Positions 1-8,547 are shown, counted from the first letter of the stretch. The stretch is 64,000 bases of DNA from Campylobacter concisus (GCF_002913225.1 NZ_PPAW01000015.1:124001-188000), one strand, 5' to 3'. Program-made: numbers and translations. The notes: generated from the letters alone by a model not told the origin.

Positions 1-1
1 T

Positions 2-157
2 GGCTTGCTTGAAGATGAGAGCGACCGCACACTTGAAGAGATCGGTAAGGCACTAAACGTCACTCGTGAGCGTGTCCGCCAGATAGAAAGCTCGGCTATT
101 AAAAAACTAAAACACCCAAAAGTTGGTAGAAAACTCAAAAACTATATCGAGGGCTAA
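2..157 (+). CDS. rpoD: RNA polymerase sigma factor RpoD, C-terminal end (partial)
   Basis: Only the last 51 codons of a gene that begins before the window are present. The reading frame starting at base 2 contains the region 4.2 helix-turn-helix of primary sigma factors, with the sequence [20 protein letters not shown], followed by the usual basic tail ending in YIEG and a TAA stop at 155-157. Region 4.2 contacts the -35 element. The match to the RpoD family is very strong at this end; nothing can be said about the missing upstream part. Confidence 0.95.
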   Translation, partial: GLLEDESDRTLEEIGKALNVTRERVRQIESSAIKKLKHPKVGRKLKNYIEG

Positions 158-600
158 GACTTTTAAATTTCAACTCTCTTTATATTAAATTTTACTTTTT
201 TAAAAATTTGGCAGGTTATGGCAGGCTTTTAAACTAAAACTTTCACGTCATATCGCAGCCAGTCAAAATTTGTTGAAATTTAGCTATCCATTTTTGTAAA
301 TTAAATTTGCTATTTTAAATTTTATGCGAAATAGCACTAAAAATATTGCTCAAACTTCGAACCCTCTTTTTGTCGGTTTTAAATAGCTGTCCGCTCAAAT
401 TTTAAATTTTACAGCAAGCCAAAGGAGTTATTTGAGTTAAATTTTAAAAAAGATTAGCCAAATTTAGCCAAAGACTTTTAAAAATTAATCAAATTTAGTG
501 TAACTTTAGAATTGAAATTTAAAATCAACATAGATAAATTTAGCTTTTAAGATCAAATTTCACACCAAAAAACTCCAAATTTAAAAACAAAAGATCAAAT
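158..600. other. Intergenic stretch without a recognisable gene
   Basis: This is AT-rich DNA between the end of rpoD and the convergent flavodoxin gene. It is crowded with AAATTT-type words and has no ORF with a plausible ribosome binding site. A TTCGAACCC string near 355 resembles a tRNA T-loop, but no acceptor or anticodon stems surround it. I see no RNA gene or clear rho-independent terminator. Confidence 0.6.
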
Positions 601-1119
601 TTAAATTTCCACTCCCCTAAACGCCTCTTTTGCAGCCTTTATATCGGCCTCATCTGGATGCGTTTTGGCTCGCTCCCAGCGCTCAAGTCGCTCAGGCGTC
701 AGGGCAAACCTCGGATCATCAGGCATAGCCTTGCCAAGCTTTTTTAACTGCTCTATCACCTCAGGAGCGATCGCGCCTTGACAGATAAATGTGCGTAAGA
801 CTTCGTTGCCATTTTGCGCAAAGAGCTCCCTGCCCTGCTCTATCGCCTGCGTGGCGTGCGCACCTGGCACATCAGCACCCAGCGTTATAAAAAAGCCCAT
901 TTTTTTATCTTTTACATTTTGAGTTATAAATTTCTTAAATTCCTTCTCCGGCGAGCCTTGATCGATGTAGTATCCAAGCGCTACGAAGTCAAAGTCATTC
1001 AAATTTAGCTCGCCAGCCACAGCGAAATTTAGCGCCTCACAGCCAAGCTCGCTAGCCACAGCCTCTGCTATTTTTCTTGTATTTCCACTTTTTGACGTGT
1101 ATATCACGATGCTTTTCAT
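601..1119 (-). CDS. Flavodoxin-like protein of the haem operon
   Basis: This 172-residue protein has a flavodoxin fold. The N-terminal FMN phosphate-binding loop is seen as IVIYTSKSGNTRKIAEAV (about residues 4-21), followed by alternating beta strands and helices. There is no signal peptide, so it should be a cytoplasmic electron carrier. Its ATG overlaps the stop of the upstream radical SAM gene by 4 bases, and it is the last gene of the haem uptake operon. Inference: it supplies electrons to the radical SAM haem enzyme or to the haem oxygenase. The C-terminal 50 residues, with DDPRFALTPERLERWERAK, extend beyond the basic fold and are typical of a flavodoxin-like subfamily. The exact partner is not proven by sequence. 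Confidence 0.85.
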   Translation of the reverse strand: MKSIVIYTSKSGNTRKIAEAVASELGCEALNFAVAGELNLNDFDFVALGYYIDQGSPEKEFKKFITQNVKDKKMGFFITLGADVPGAHATQAIEQGRELFAQNGNEVLRTFICQGAIAPEVIEQLKKLGKAMPDDPRFALTPERLERWERAKTHPDEADIKAAKEAFRGVEI

Positions 1120-2345
1120 AAAAACTCCTTCTTAGAAATTTCCATCACTGCATCTGCGATAGAATTTCCCCAAAATACCCCATCTTTTGTGAAATTTAAA
1201 GAGTCGTTTTCTATTTTTAGATAGCCGTTTTCCTCACACCTTTTAAAAAGCCCCATTAGCTCCTCCATACAAGCCTCACTCACAAATTTACGGACACGCT
1301 CAAGGCTTATTTGCGGATATTGAAAGAGATTTACAAACCTGTCAAACTCCATCTGCCTAGCGCTCATGCGCCCCATGACTTTCATCTTTTGGCTCATGTT
1401 GTAGATGCCAAACTCCCCTAGCCTGCCACCAGCCCCCTTGCCAAGTGGCAGCACGTCGACACCCGCGTGAGAGAGCCTTATGTATTTGTACTGATCCCTG
1501 CCCTTTTTGGCGACCTTTGTGTACTCTAAAATTTCATAGTCATCTTGGCTTAAAATTTCATCCAAAAATGCGTGGTGCAGTGCCCTATCGACCTCCACGT
1601 CGTAGTAATCCTCACTTATAGTCTTGCTAAGCACCGAGCCCTCCAAAAACTGCAGCGAGTAAAAGCTCGCACTATCGATGTCTAGCTCTCTTACGAATTT
1701 GGCGTCTCTTACCACCTCGTCCACGCTCTCATTGGGGTAGTTATATATGATATCCACGCAGAGCATGCCGCTAAATTTCTCGCGCAAGGTGCCTAGGTGC
1801 TTTATCGCCCCATCCGAGCTATGCGTGCGGTTTAGCAGCTTTCTGCCAGCCTCGCTAAAGGTCTGCACGCCGATACTATATCGGTTCACGCCAAGCTCGC
1901 CTAGAAGCCGAAGCTTGCTTAAATTTAGATTGTGTAGCGTACTTTCTAGGCTAAATTCGCACTCTGGCAGGATATTAAAACTACTCTTAAGCGCCCCTAT
2001 CACCTGCTCTAAATGCCTCTCTTTTAGTATGGTCGGTGTGCCGCCGCCAAAGTAGACGCTGGCTATCTTTTTGGCTTTTAGATAGTTCGTGGCGGAGTAT
2101 TTTTCTATCTCGCTTAGCAGAAATTTAGTGTAGTCGTCGAGTTCGTCTTCAAGCTTTGTTCTATTCATCGAGCAAAACGAGCAGATATTGTCGCAAAAGG
2201 GCACGTGGATGTAGATAACCCCCTCGTTCTCATCTGGCGCGCTCTCTAAAAATTCCCAAAGCTCATCCTCGCTCACCATATCAGGGCACTTTGATGGGGC
2301 TACGCTATGGCCTTTTATGCGTTTGCTAAACATTTGCACGCTCAC
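1116..2345 (-). CDS. ChuW/HutW-like radical SAM haem-degradation protein
   Basis: The 409-residue protein belongs to the HemN/HemW-like radical SAM group. The [4Fe-4S]/SAM motif CX3CX2C is visible as CDNICSFC at residues 51-58, followed by VYFGGGTPTIL. In enterobacteria and Vibrio the ChuW/HutW members open the haem ring without oxygen, giving anaerobilin and releasing iron. The assignment here rests on position: the gene lies in an overlapping operon with a haem ABC importer and a flavodoxin, and a separate HemW is encoded at 58617. The GTG start overlaps the TGA of the binding-protein gene; an ATG four codons further in (2333) is an alternative. It could instead be another HemN-like enzyme, but context strongly favours haem use. 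Confidence 0.8.
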   Translation of the reverse strand: MSVQMFSKRIKGHSVAPSKCPDMVSEDELWEFLESAPDENEGVIYIHVPFCDNICSFCSMNRTKLEDELDDYTKFLLSEIEKYSATNYLKAKKIASVYFGGGTPTILKERHLEQVIGALKSSFNILPECEFSLESTLHNLNLSKLRLLGELGVNRYSIGVQTFSEAGRKLLNRTHSSDGAIKHLGTLREKFSGMLCVDIIYNYPNESVDEVVRDAKFVRELDIDSASFYSLQFLEGSVLSKTISEDYYDVEVDRALHHAFLDEILSQDDYEILEYTKVAKKGRDQYKYIRLSHAGVDVLPLGKGAGGRLGEFGIYNMSQKMKVMGRMSARQMEFDRFVNLFQYPQISLERVRKFVSEACMEELMGLFKRCEENGYLKIENDSLNFTKDGVFWGNSIADAVMEISKKEFL

Positions 2346-3151
2346 TTGCCAAGTATCTCAAATAGCGTATTTGCCGCCTCATTTATACGAGGTGTGCCGC
2401 GTAAAACAAGGCTTGATGGGACGTTTAAAATTTTAGAGTTTTTAGCTGCGCTCGTTGCTTTTAGCACTGGATTTTGCGCCAAAAAGTCGCTGCCATCCTT
2501 TGCGCCGACCACGATGATAAAGTCTGGATTTTGTGCTAGGATAAATTCATTTTGAACGATCGGCATCGTTCCAGCTAGGCCACCTGCGACGTTTTTCATA
2601 CCGAATTTAGCAAAGATATCGCCAGGCAAACTAGCGTCATTAAAGGCGACAAGCGGAGTTGCTGCGTAGACGCCTAAAATTTTCTTGCCACTTAAATTTG
2701 AGCTTTGAAATTTCAAAAAGTCCTGCTTTATCTTAGCCACAAGCTCGCTGGCACGCTCACTTTTACCCGTGATCTCGCCCATTTTTTCTATATTTTTGCA
2801 GATATCATCCACGCTATTTGCCTGCATGGTAAGCGTTTTTATGCCAAATTTAGCAAGATCAGCATTTACGCCATCAGAGTGAAAGCTGGTGACTACAAGA
2901 TCAGGCTTTAGCTCGACTATGCGCTCTAAATTTGGCTTTGTGTATGTGCCAACGCTCTTTAGTTTTGCCGTCTTTTCCTCAGGCCAAATTTTGCCAAATT
3001 CCAAAGTAGAAATAGCAGCGATTTGATCCTCCGCCTCTAGCATATAGATCATCTCAACCACCGCAGGATCGAGCACAACAATACTTTTAGCGTTTAGACT
3101 AACACCGCTAAAACCAAACAAAAATGCAAAAACTAAAAACAATTTTTTCAT
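2342..3151 (-). CDS. Haem ABC transporter, periplasmic binding protein
   Basis: This is a 269-residue periplasmic binding protein of the cluster 8 (haem/vitamin B12/siderophore) type, similar in organisation to ChuD/HmuT. The start at 3151 is preferred over a longer reading frame because it gives a clean signal peptide (MKKLFLVFAFLFGF, cleavage near LNA-K) and has a GGAG ribosome site a few bases upstream. The mature chain has the two-lobed pattern with IVVLDPAVVEMIYML near its N-terminus and LERIVELKPDLVV in the first lobe. It would deliver haem from the periplasm to the permease encoded upstream. It lies 19 bases after the ATPase gene in the same operon. Confidence 0.85.
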   Translation of the reverse strand: MKKLFLVFAFLFGFSGVSLNAKSIVVLDPAVVEMIYMLEAEDQIAAISTLEFGKIWPEEKTAKLKSVGTYTKPNLERIVELKPDLVVTSFHSDGVNADLAKFGIKTLTMQANSVDDICKNIEKMGEITGKSERASELVAKIKQDFLKFQSSNLSGKKILGVYAATPLVAFNDASLPGDIFAKFGMKNVAGGLAGTMPIVQNEFILAQNPDFIIVVGAKDGSDFLAQNPVLKATSAAKNSKILNVPSSLVLRGTPRINEAANTLFEILGK

Positions 3152-3170
3152 AAAATCTCCTTTAAATTTA

Positions 3171-3938
3171 TCATTTCGGTAAGACAAATGGCATATCGTT
3201 TTTATATACGATCTCAGCCTTAAGACCGTAAATTTCATCTAAAATTTCTGGCACGTAAAGCTCACTAGCACTGCCCTTATGGGCGATCACGCCGCCTTTT
3301 AGCATTAAAATTTCATCACATATCAGCGAGGCTAAATTTAGATCATGAAGCACCGCTATCGTCACTAAATTTAGCTCACGAGTGAGCTTAGAGCAAAGCT
3401 TTAGCACATCTATGGCGTGACTTAGATCAAGGGCAGATGTTGGCTCATCAAGTATCAAAACCTTAGGCTCGCTAACCACCGCACGTGCTAGCAGCGCCCT
3501 TGCAAATTCGCCACCACTTAGTGAGCTTGCCACCCTCTCTTTAAATTTAGCCAGCCCAAATGTCTGCAAGACCTCGTCCACCAAGGCGATATCATGCTGG
3601 CTGTAACCGCTAAAAGAGCTTTTTAGGTGAGCGTACCTACCCATCAACACAAGCTCAAAAACGCTTAAAGGCATCGTAAGTGCGCTTTTTTGTGGCACAA
3701 AGCTAGCCGTTTTTGCAAGCTCCTTTGTGCCGTAGCTTCGCACCTCTTTTCCTAAAATTTGCACGCTTCCAGAGCTTGGATGAAGCAAATTTAAGATACA
3801 TTTTAAAAGGGTTGATTTACCACATCCGTTAGAGCCCAAAAGTCCTATAAATTTGCCACTTTGTACGGTAAAACTAATATCCTTTAATACGCTTGCTTGA
3901 GCGTATGAAAAGCTTAAATTTAAAACCTCAACGCTCAA
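3171..3938 (-). CDS. Haem ABC transporter, ATP-binding protein
   Basis: The 255-residue ATPase has all the ABC motifs: Walker A GSNGCGKST (about residues 35-43), the signature LSGGEFARALLARA, Walker B VLILDEPTSALD and the switch histidine in LHDLNLA. It is of the FecE/HmuV type that energises haem or siderophore import. The apparent start is TTG, overlapping the TGA stop of the permease gene (TTGA), with a GGAG site about 8 bases upstream, so translation is probably coupled. The C. jejuni counterpart would be ChuC. Substrate assignment as haem comes from the neighbouring haem-degradation genes, not from the ATPase itself. Confidence 0.88.
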   Translation of the reverse strand: MSVEVLNLSFSYAQASVLKDISFTVQSGKFIGLLGSNGCGKSTLLKCILNLLHPSSGSVQILGKEVRSYGTKELAKTASFVPQKSALTMPLSVFELVLMGRYAHLKSSFSGYSQHDIALVDEVLQTFGLAKFKERVASSLSGGEFARALLARAVVSEPKVLILDEPTSALDLSHAIDVLKLCSKLTRELNLVTIAVLHDLNLASLICDEILMLKGGVIAHKGSASELYVPEILDEIYGLKAEIVYKNDMPFVLPK

Positions 3939-4918
3939 TGCACGCTCCTTTTTAGATAAAGTGCCAAAAATAGAAAAAATGGCGCACCAAAAAATGCGCT
4001 GATGACGCCAACTGGCACCTCAACTGGGCTTAAAACGCTCTTACCAACAACGTCACAAGCAAGCAAAAATGCCCCACCGCCAAGCGTGGAGAGTGGCAGC
4101 AAAATGGCGTTGTTTGAGGTGTTTAGAAGCATCCTAAAAGAGTGTGGGATGATGAGCCCCACAAAGCCTATCATGCCGGTAAATGCAACCGAAAAAGCGA
4201 CCGTGAGCGAGGCGATAACTAGCAGGCGCTTTTTAAGGGCGTCCACGTCGATACCAAGGCTTTTTGCCTCCTCTTCGCCGCTTAAAAGTATCGTTAGCTC
4301 AAAGCGTTTTAGGTAAAAATATATCATGCAAAATATGAGCGGAACAGCGATGATGCCGACCTTTTGCCACGATGCAGAGCCAAGATACCCCATCATCCAT
4401 GCCACTATCTTAAAGCTATCTTCGCCGATAAGATATGTCGCAAAGCTCGTAAATGCTCCCAAAAATGACGAAAAAGCGATACCGATTATCAGAAGCGTAG
4501 CGATAGAGCGACTGCGATTATAAACACTAAAAATGGCAAGTGTTAGCAGGCTTGATGATAAAAAAGCAAAAACTCCGTAATAAATTTCAGATAGTCCAAG
4601 CAGATATGCCACCACTGCACCAAATGTCGCAGAAGCAGCTATGCCGATGATATATGGGTCTGCCAAAGGGTTTAAAAATACACTTTGCGTCACCACGCCA
4701 GAGCTAGCAAGTAACATGCCGATAAGTAGCGCCATAACAAGCCTTGGTAGCCTAATATCAAGCAATATCGTCTCTTTCATCTCGTCTATTTTGTTGTTAA
4801 ACATAAAATTTAAGATCTCCTCCATGCTTATATCAGAGCCACCGATACTAAGCGAAATAAACGAGAGAAAAATAATGAGCAAAATAAGCAAAATGGCGAG
4901 CTTGCTACTGCTGTGCAT
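3935..4918 (-). CDS. Haem ABC transporter, FecCD-type permease
   Basis: The 327-residue integral membrane protein has about nine to ten hydrophobic segments and the FecCD/BtuC family signatures, including LPRLVMALLIGMLLASSGVV near the N-terminus and GFVGLIIPHSFRML in the cytoplasmic loop that contacts the ATPase. It is the first gene of the minus-strand operon permease-ATPase-binding protein-radical SAM-flavodoxin. A GGAAATTT ribosome site precedes the ATG. The upstream region shared with hugZ carries a Fur-box-like element, so iron repression is likely. The equivalent C. jejuni gene is ChuB; the metal complex carried is inferred from context. Confidence 0.87.
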   Translation of the reverse strand: MHSSSKLAILLILLIIFLSFISLSIGGSDISMEEILNFMFNNKIDEMKETILLDIRLPRLVMALLIGMLLASSGVVTQSVFLNPLADPYIIGIAASATFGAVVAYLLGLSEIYYGVFAFLSSSLLTLAIFSVYNRSRSIATLLIIGIAFSSFLGAFTSFATYLIGEDSFKIVAWMMGYLGSASWQKVGIIAVPLIFCMIYFYLKRFELTILLSGEEEAKSLGIDVDALKKRLLVIASLTVAFSVAFTGMIGFVGLIIPHSFRMLLNTSNNAILLPLSTLGGGAFLLACDVVGKSVLSPVEVPVGVISAFFGAPFFLFLALYLKRSVH

Positions 4919-5027
4919 AAATTTCCTTTACTACATTTAACCATAAATTTAAATAATCATTAAAAATTTAAAATAATATTGTTAGTTTGTAATTTTAAGA
5001 AAATAAGCTTAATTTTCGCTTTATAAA

Positions 5028-5048
5028 TGTTAATGATAATTTTAATCA
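5028..5048. promoter_or_regulatory. Fur-box-like operator between haem operons
   Basis: The sequence GTTAATGATAATTTTAATCA resembles the 19-bp Fur consensus (GATAATGATAATCATTATC), with TAATGATAAT an exact core match. It lies in the 192-bp region between two divergent haem transcription units, 62 bases before the hugZ start. A second weaker AATAATCATTAA element lies near 4952-4963. Fur control is inferred. Confidence 0.6.
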
Positions 5049-5110
5049 ATTTTAAGAATTGCTTTAGTATTATTTTTCAATTTTAAATTTTATTTTACAA
5101 GGAGCATGAT

Positions 5111-5845
5111 TTGAAACAAAGAGCATTGGACCACATGAATAGCGACCATTTGGATATCGTGATCGCGTTTTGTAAGAAATTTAGCGGCGTAGATGAGCCC
5201 ACAAACGTCAAAATGACCGACATAAACGAAGACGGCATGGAGATCAGCTGCGACCAAGCAACAACATTTGTACCATTTTTAAGCAAAGCAAGCGGCGATG
5301 GCTTTAGAGAGTCGATCATTGAGCTTTATATGAGCATAAAAAGCGACACCAACAACTCTAGCGTGCAAAGCGGGATGATGAAATTTATAAACGGCTTTAA
5401 AACCGTCGTTATCTCAAGCATACTTGACGGCTCCGCAGTCTCGTCGTATTCGCCTTTTATAAAAGAAAACGATGAGTTTTACATCTGCATCTCGTCAGTT
5501 GCGAAGCACTACCACGCGATCAAGCAAAATCCAGACAAAATTTCTCTCCTATTTATTCAAGACGAAAAGGATGCAAAAAGCCTATTTGCCCGCATTAGAG
5601 TGAGCTTTGAGGCTAGAGCTGAGTTTATGAGCGAGAGCGTGAGAGATGAGTATATGGCAAAATTTGAGAAAGAATTTGCAAACGAGTCAGCCCTTGCTTT
5701 TATCAAAGAGATGAAGGACTTTTATATCATAAAACTAACCCCAACAAAGGGCAGATACGTAAAAGGCTTTGGCGCAGCGTACGACACAGTAGGGCTTCAA
5801 GTCGTTGATAGCGGCAGAGTTAATAATCCTCACACTAAAAAATAA
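5111..5845 (+). CDS. hugZ: HugZ/ChuZ-family haem oxygenase
   Basis: This 244-residue protein belongs to the pyridoxamine-phosphate-oxidase-like split-barrel haem oxygenases (HugZ of Helicobacter pylori, ChuZ of C. jejuni), which break haem with oxygen and release iron. Features seen are an N-terminal helical DHMNSDHLD segment, a central split-barrel domain (about 85-175) and a C-terminal LTPTKGRYVKGFGAAYD block. The tail NPHTKK contains a histidine where the family has its haem-contacting C-terminal tail. The start codon is TTG, fixed by the AAGGAG site six bases upstream; the nearby ATG at 5106 runs straight into a stop. The gene is transcribed away from the haem importer operon across a Fur-box-like site. 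Confidence 0.88.
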   Translation: MKQRALDHMNSDHLDIVIAFCKKFSGVDEPTNVKMTDINEDGMEISCDQATTFVPFLSKASGDGFRESIIELYMSIKSDTNNSSVQSGMMKFINGFKTVVISSILDGSAVSSYSPFIKENDEFYICISSVAKHYHAIKQNPDKISLLFIQDEKDAKSLFARIRVSFEARAEFMSESVRDEYMAKFEKEFANESALAFIKEMKDFYIIKLTPTKGRYVKGFGAAYDTVGLQVVDSGRVNNPHTKK

Positions 5846-5847
5846 TC

Positions 5848-5877
5848 AAATTTGCAAGGCTTTTGTCTTGCAAATTT
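5848..5877 (+). terminator. Terminator after hugZ
   Basis: A perfect 11-bp inverted repeat (AAATTTGCAAG / CTTGCAAATTT) with an 8-base loop begins two bases after the hugZ stop, followed by a T-rich stretch. This is a convincing rho-independent terminator. Confidence 0.8.
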
Positions 5878-6334
5878 ATCTTTTTTGATTTTATGGTTTT
5901 GCTCTTAATTTCAAATGATTACATTTAAAATTTGAAATTTAAATTTCGGCTATAAATACTCGATAGATCGCTTCGCTTCTTTGGCTTGCAAATTTAATAC
6001 TTTGGCATTTGCGAGCTTGCTTTTAAATTTAGATAGTTTCTAAAATTAAAAAACAAAATCAAATCTCAATACTTTTGCGTTTTTCTTTATGAAATTTAAC
6101 TTGCCAAAAGCCACAAGCTTCAAAAATAGAGCAAAAACCCATGGCGTGCTTATATAAAAATGCAAAGCTCAACTAAAAACTCGCAAACTACACCAAAAGC
6201 CACCAAGCCATACTTTTTAGCAAATTTACTGCACCAAAAACTACGCACTTAAATTTGCGACATATCAAAGAGCAACTGTTAAATTTAAAAGCTAATTTTT
6301 TTATATTTTTAAAAATTTTTGAAGTAAAAAGAAG
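5878..6334. other. Intergenic stretch without a recognisable gene
   Basis: About 450 bases of AT-rich DNA separate the convergent hugZ and flaC units. No ORF with a ribosome site, no RNA-gene structure and no gene relic could be recognised. Many short AAATTT and GCAAATTT words occur. Confidence 0.5.
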
Positions 6335-6359
6335 TTTTACCGGCACAAGACCGGTAAAA
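6335..6359 (-). terminator. Terminator after flaC
   Basis: A 9-bp perfect inverted repeat TTTTACCGG / CCGGTAAAA with a 7-base loop sits directly after the flaC stop codon. On the minus strand it is followed by a pyrimidine-rich run with TTTTT. Confidence 0.75.
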
Positions 6360-6361
6360 AT

Positions 6362-7117
6362 TTATTCACCTAGAAGTTTATCTAGTTTTGCAGCCAAGCT
6401 CGTAGTATCGTGAGCTTTAGCTAAAGAGGCAGCATGTAGCTTTAAATTTGCTTGTAAATTTTCTTCCAGGCTCTTTGCGATGTCGCTACTATCAAGGTTT
6501 TCTATGCTATTAGCATTTGCTACGCTTCTAGCAGCTAGAGCGTTCATACCTCTAAATACAGCGTTTTGTGTCGAGCCGATCTCAGAGCGAAGTGAATTTA
6601 TATTTTTCAAAATATCGCCTGAATTTGAGCCATCCTCTTTAACATTTAAAAGAGCATTTGTGCTTAAATTTATATTTTTTGTGCCCTCACCTGTGAAAAA
6701 GCCAAGCTCTGCGTCAAAAACGTTTTTACCGTTAAATTTAGCCTCTTTTACGCTATCACTCATCGCATTTTTAAGCGCATTTATCTCGCCTTTTATGCCC
6801 TTTTGCTCGTTAGCTGAAAGAGCTGGGTTTGAAAGCTTGCTTGATAGCTCACCGATCTTATCAGCGCTCTCGCTTAAATTTAAAAGCGTTGAGTCAGCGA
6901 TCTGGAGCATGCCGATCATATCGTTTGCATTTGCCATGCCCTCATTTAGGACATTTGTTTGCGAAAGTAAGCTCTCTGCGATTTGCAAATTTGCACCTGA
7001 TGCTTTGATCTCGCTATTTGCAGAGATGGCGTTTAGCGCCTTTTTCTCGCTATTTTTAGCTTGATCTAAATAATAGTTTCCTGAAGCCTGGTTTGCAGTA
7101 TAAGTTCCTAACTTCAT
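6362..7117 (-). CDS. flaC: Flagellin homologue FlaC
   Basis: The 251-residue protein resembles C. jejuni FlaC, a short flagellin that has the D0/D1 helical ends but almost no variable central domain. Seen here are an N-terminal flagellin helix (NYYLDQAKNSEKKALNAI), the conserved block NANDMIGMLQIADSTLLNLSE (about 64-83), FNGKNVFD and a C-terminal coiled helix. There is no signal peptide, which fits export by the flagellar type III apparatus. In C. jejuni FlaC is secreted rather than forming the main filament. A GGAG ribosome site precedes the ATG, and a TATAGT-like -10 box lies about 50 bases upstream on the minus strand. I saw no clear sigma-28 or sigma-54 promoter. The gene forms its own transcription unit. 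Confidence 0.85.
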   Translation of the reverse strand: MKLGTYTANQASGNYYLDQAKNSEKKALNAISANSEIKASGANLQIAESLLSQTNVLNEGMANANDMIGMLQIADSTLLNLSESADKIGELSSKLSNPALSANEQKGIKGEINALKNAMSDSVKEAKFNGKNVFDAELGFFTGEGTKNINLSTNALLNVKEDGSNSGDILKNINSLRSEIGSTQNAVFRGMNALAARSVANANSIENLDSSDIAKSLEENLQANLKLHAASLAKAHDTTSLAAKLDKLLGE

Positions 7118-7209
7118 ATCAACTCCTTTTTTAGTAGTTTCGTGATGGATTCTACTATAAATTTCATAAAAAGTTGCAAAAATATTTCTTAAAGCAAAAA
7201 ATATTATAA

Positions 7210-7247
7210 AAAGAATTTAGAAAAAAGCCATTTTTCCTAAATTCTTT
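7210..7247 (-). terminator. Terminator of the peb4-hisD operon
   Basis: An 11-bp perfect stem (AAAGAATTTAG / CTAAATTCTTT), extended by A:T pairs, lies 8 bases beyond the hisD stop and is followed on the minus strand by TTTTTAT. It closes the six-gene minus-strand unit. Confidence 0.75.
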
Positions 7248-7254
7248 GCCCTTT

Positions 7255-8547
7255 TTAGTCTTCTAGTCTAACAGCAATTGATCTTTTATGGGCCGTTAGT
7301 CCTTCGGCTTCGGCTAGCTGCATGCATGGTTTGCCAAGGTGCATGATGCCCTTTCTGCTAACCGAGATGATAGAGCTTCGCTTCATGAAATTTTCAACTC
7401 CAAGCGGTGAGTAAAATCTCGCACTTCCGCCAGTTGGCAAGGTGTGGTTTGGTCCAGCTAAATAGTCGCCCATCGCTTCAGGCGTGAAGTGTCCAAAAAA
7501 TATCGCACCAGCGTGTTTTACCTCGTCCATATAGCTCAAAGCGTCGTTTGTAGCGATCTCTAGGTGCTCCACAGCAAGCTCGTTCATCAGTTTAAAGCAC
7601 TCTTGCAAGTCTTTTGCGACGATGATAGCAGCTTTGTTTCTCATGCTAGCACTAGCGATTGGTTCACGTTTTAGTGTTTTTAGCTCATCCTCTATATGTC
7701 TTTGCACTGCCCTTGCGAAGGCCTCCACTGGCGTTATCAAAAAGGCACTCGCGATCTCGTCGTGCTCGGCTTGTGAGAGTAGATCGATCGCTATGTGGCG
7801 AGGGTCCGCGCTATCATCAGCGATCACGCCTATCTCGCTTGGACCTGCGATCATATCGATATTTACGTCGCCATAAACTAGCTTTTTAGCAGTCGCTACA
7901 TAGATATTGCCAGGTCCTGTGATGACATCCACCTTTGGCACGGTTGCTGTGCCGTAAGCCATCGCTGCGATCGCACTTGCGCCGCCTATTTTAAAGGCTG
8001 TTTTGATGCCACAAAGATGCATCGCAGCAAGAAGTAGAGGATTTACCTTGCCCTCTGGCGCTGGAGTGCAAACTACGATCTCTTTTACGCCTGCAACGAT
8101 TGCTGGGATAGCGTTCATAAGAAGTGAGCTAGGATATGCCGCCTTGCCGCCTGGGATATAAAGGCCAGCGCGATCAACTGCGGTGTATTTTGCGCCAAGT
8201 AAGATGTCATGCTCGTCCTTATATGTCCAGTCGCTTGGTTTTGTGCGCTCGTGATAGCTTTTTATCCTGTCATGGGCTAAATTTAGAGCTACTCTTAGGG
8301 CGTTATCTAGTGAGTTATAGGCTGCTTCCATCTCTTTTACGTCGATTATTATGTCGTTTTTGCTTGTGACATTAAATTTATCAAATTTGCTTATCTGCGA
8401 AAAAAGCGCGCTATCGCCATCTTTTTTTATTTCGTCTATGATGCCCGCAACTACTGGCATCACGGCACTCATGTCGTTGTCACTTCGTCTAACAAGCTGC
8501 GAAAATCTACTCTCAAAGTCAGCGTCGCTGCTGTGTAAAAATTTCAT
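7255..8547 (-). CDS. hisD: Histidinol dehydrogenase
   Basis: This 430-residue enzyme makes histidine from histidinol in the last step of histidine biosynthesis, using NAD and zinc. The chain has the usual family length and motifs: the glycine-rich GLYIPGGKAAYPSS block (about 133-146), ITGPGNIYVATAKK, DMIAGPSEIGV and the zinc-ligand region LLSQAEHDE. Its start overlaps the stop of the PLP-enzyme gene by 4 bases, so it is the last member of the peb4-fba operon. It stands apart from any other histidine gene in this window. Confidence 0.95.
   Translation of the reverse strand: MKFLHSSDADFESRFSQLVRRSDNDMSAVMPVVAGIIDEIKKDGDSALFSQISKFDKFNVTSKNDIIIDVKEMEAAYNSLDNALRVALNLAHDRIKSYHERTKPSDWTYKDEHDILLGAKYTAVDRAGLYIPGGKAAYPSSLLMNAIPAIVAGVKEIVVCTPAPEGKVNPLLLAAMHLCGIKTAFKIGGASAIAAMAYGTATVPKVDVITGPGNIYVATAKKLVYGDVNIDMIAGPSEIGVIADDSADPRHIAIDLLSQAEHDEIASAFLITPVEAFARAVQRHIEDELKTLKREPIASASMRNKAAIIVAKDLQECFKLMNELAVEHLEIATNDALSYMDEVKHAGAIFFGHFTPEAMGDYLAGPNHTLPTGGSARFYSPLGVENFMKRSSIISVSRKGIMHLGKPCMQLAEAEGLTAHKRSIAVRLED

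Noticed and set aside
350-370. A tRNA-like T-loop string (TTCGAACCC)
   Set aside because: No acceptor, D or anticodon stems can be formed around it.
1116-2345. Oxygen-independent coproporphyrinogen III oxidase (HemN)
   Set aside because: The protein shares the radical SAM motif, but its haem importer operon and coexistence with a separate HemW favour a ChuW/HutW-like role; the HemN reading cannot be fully excluded without a tree.
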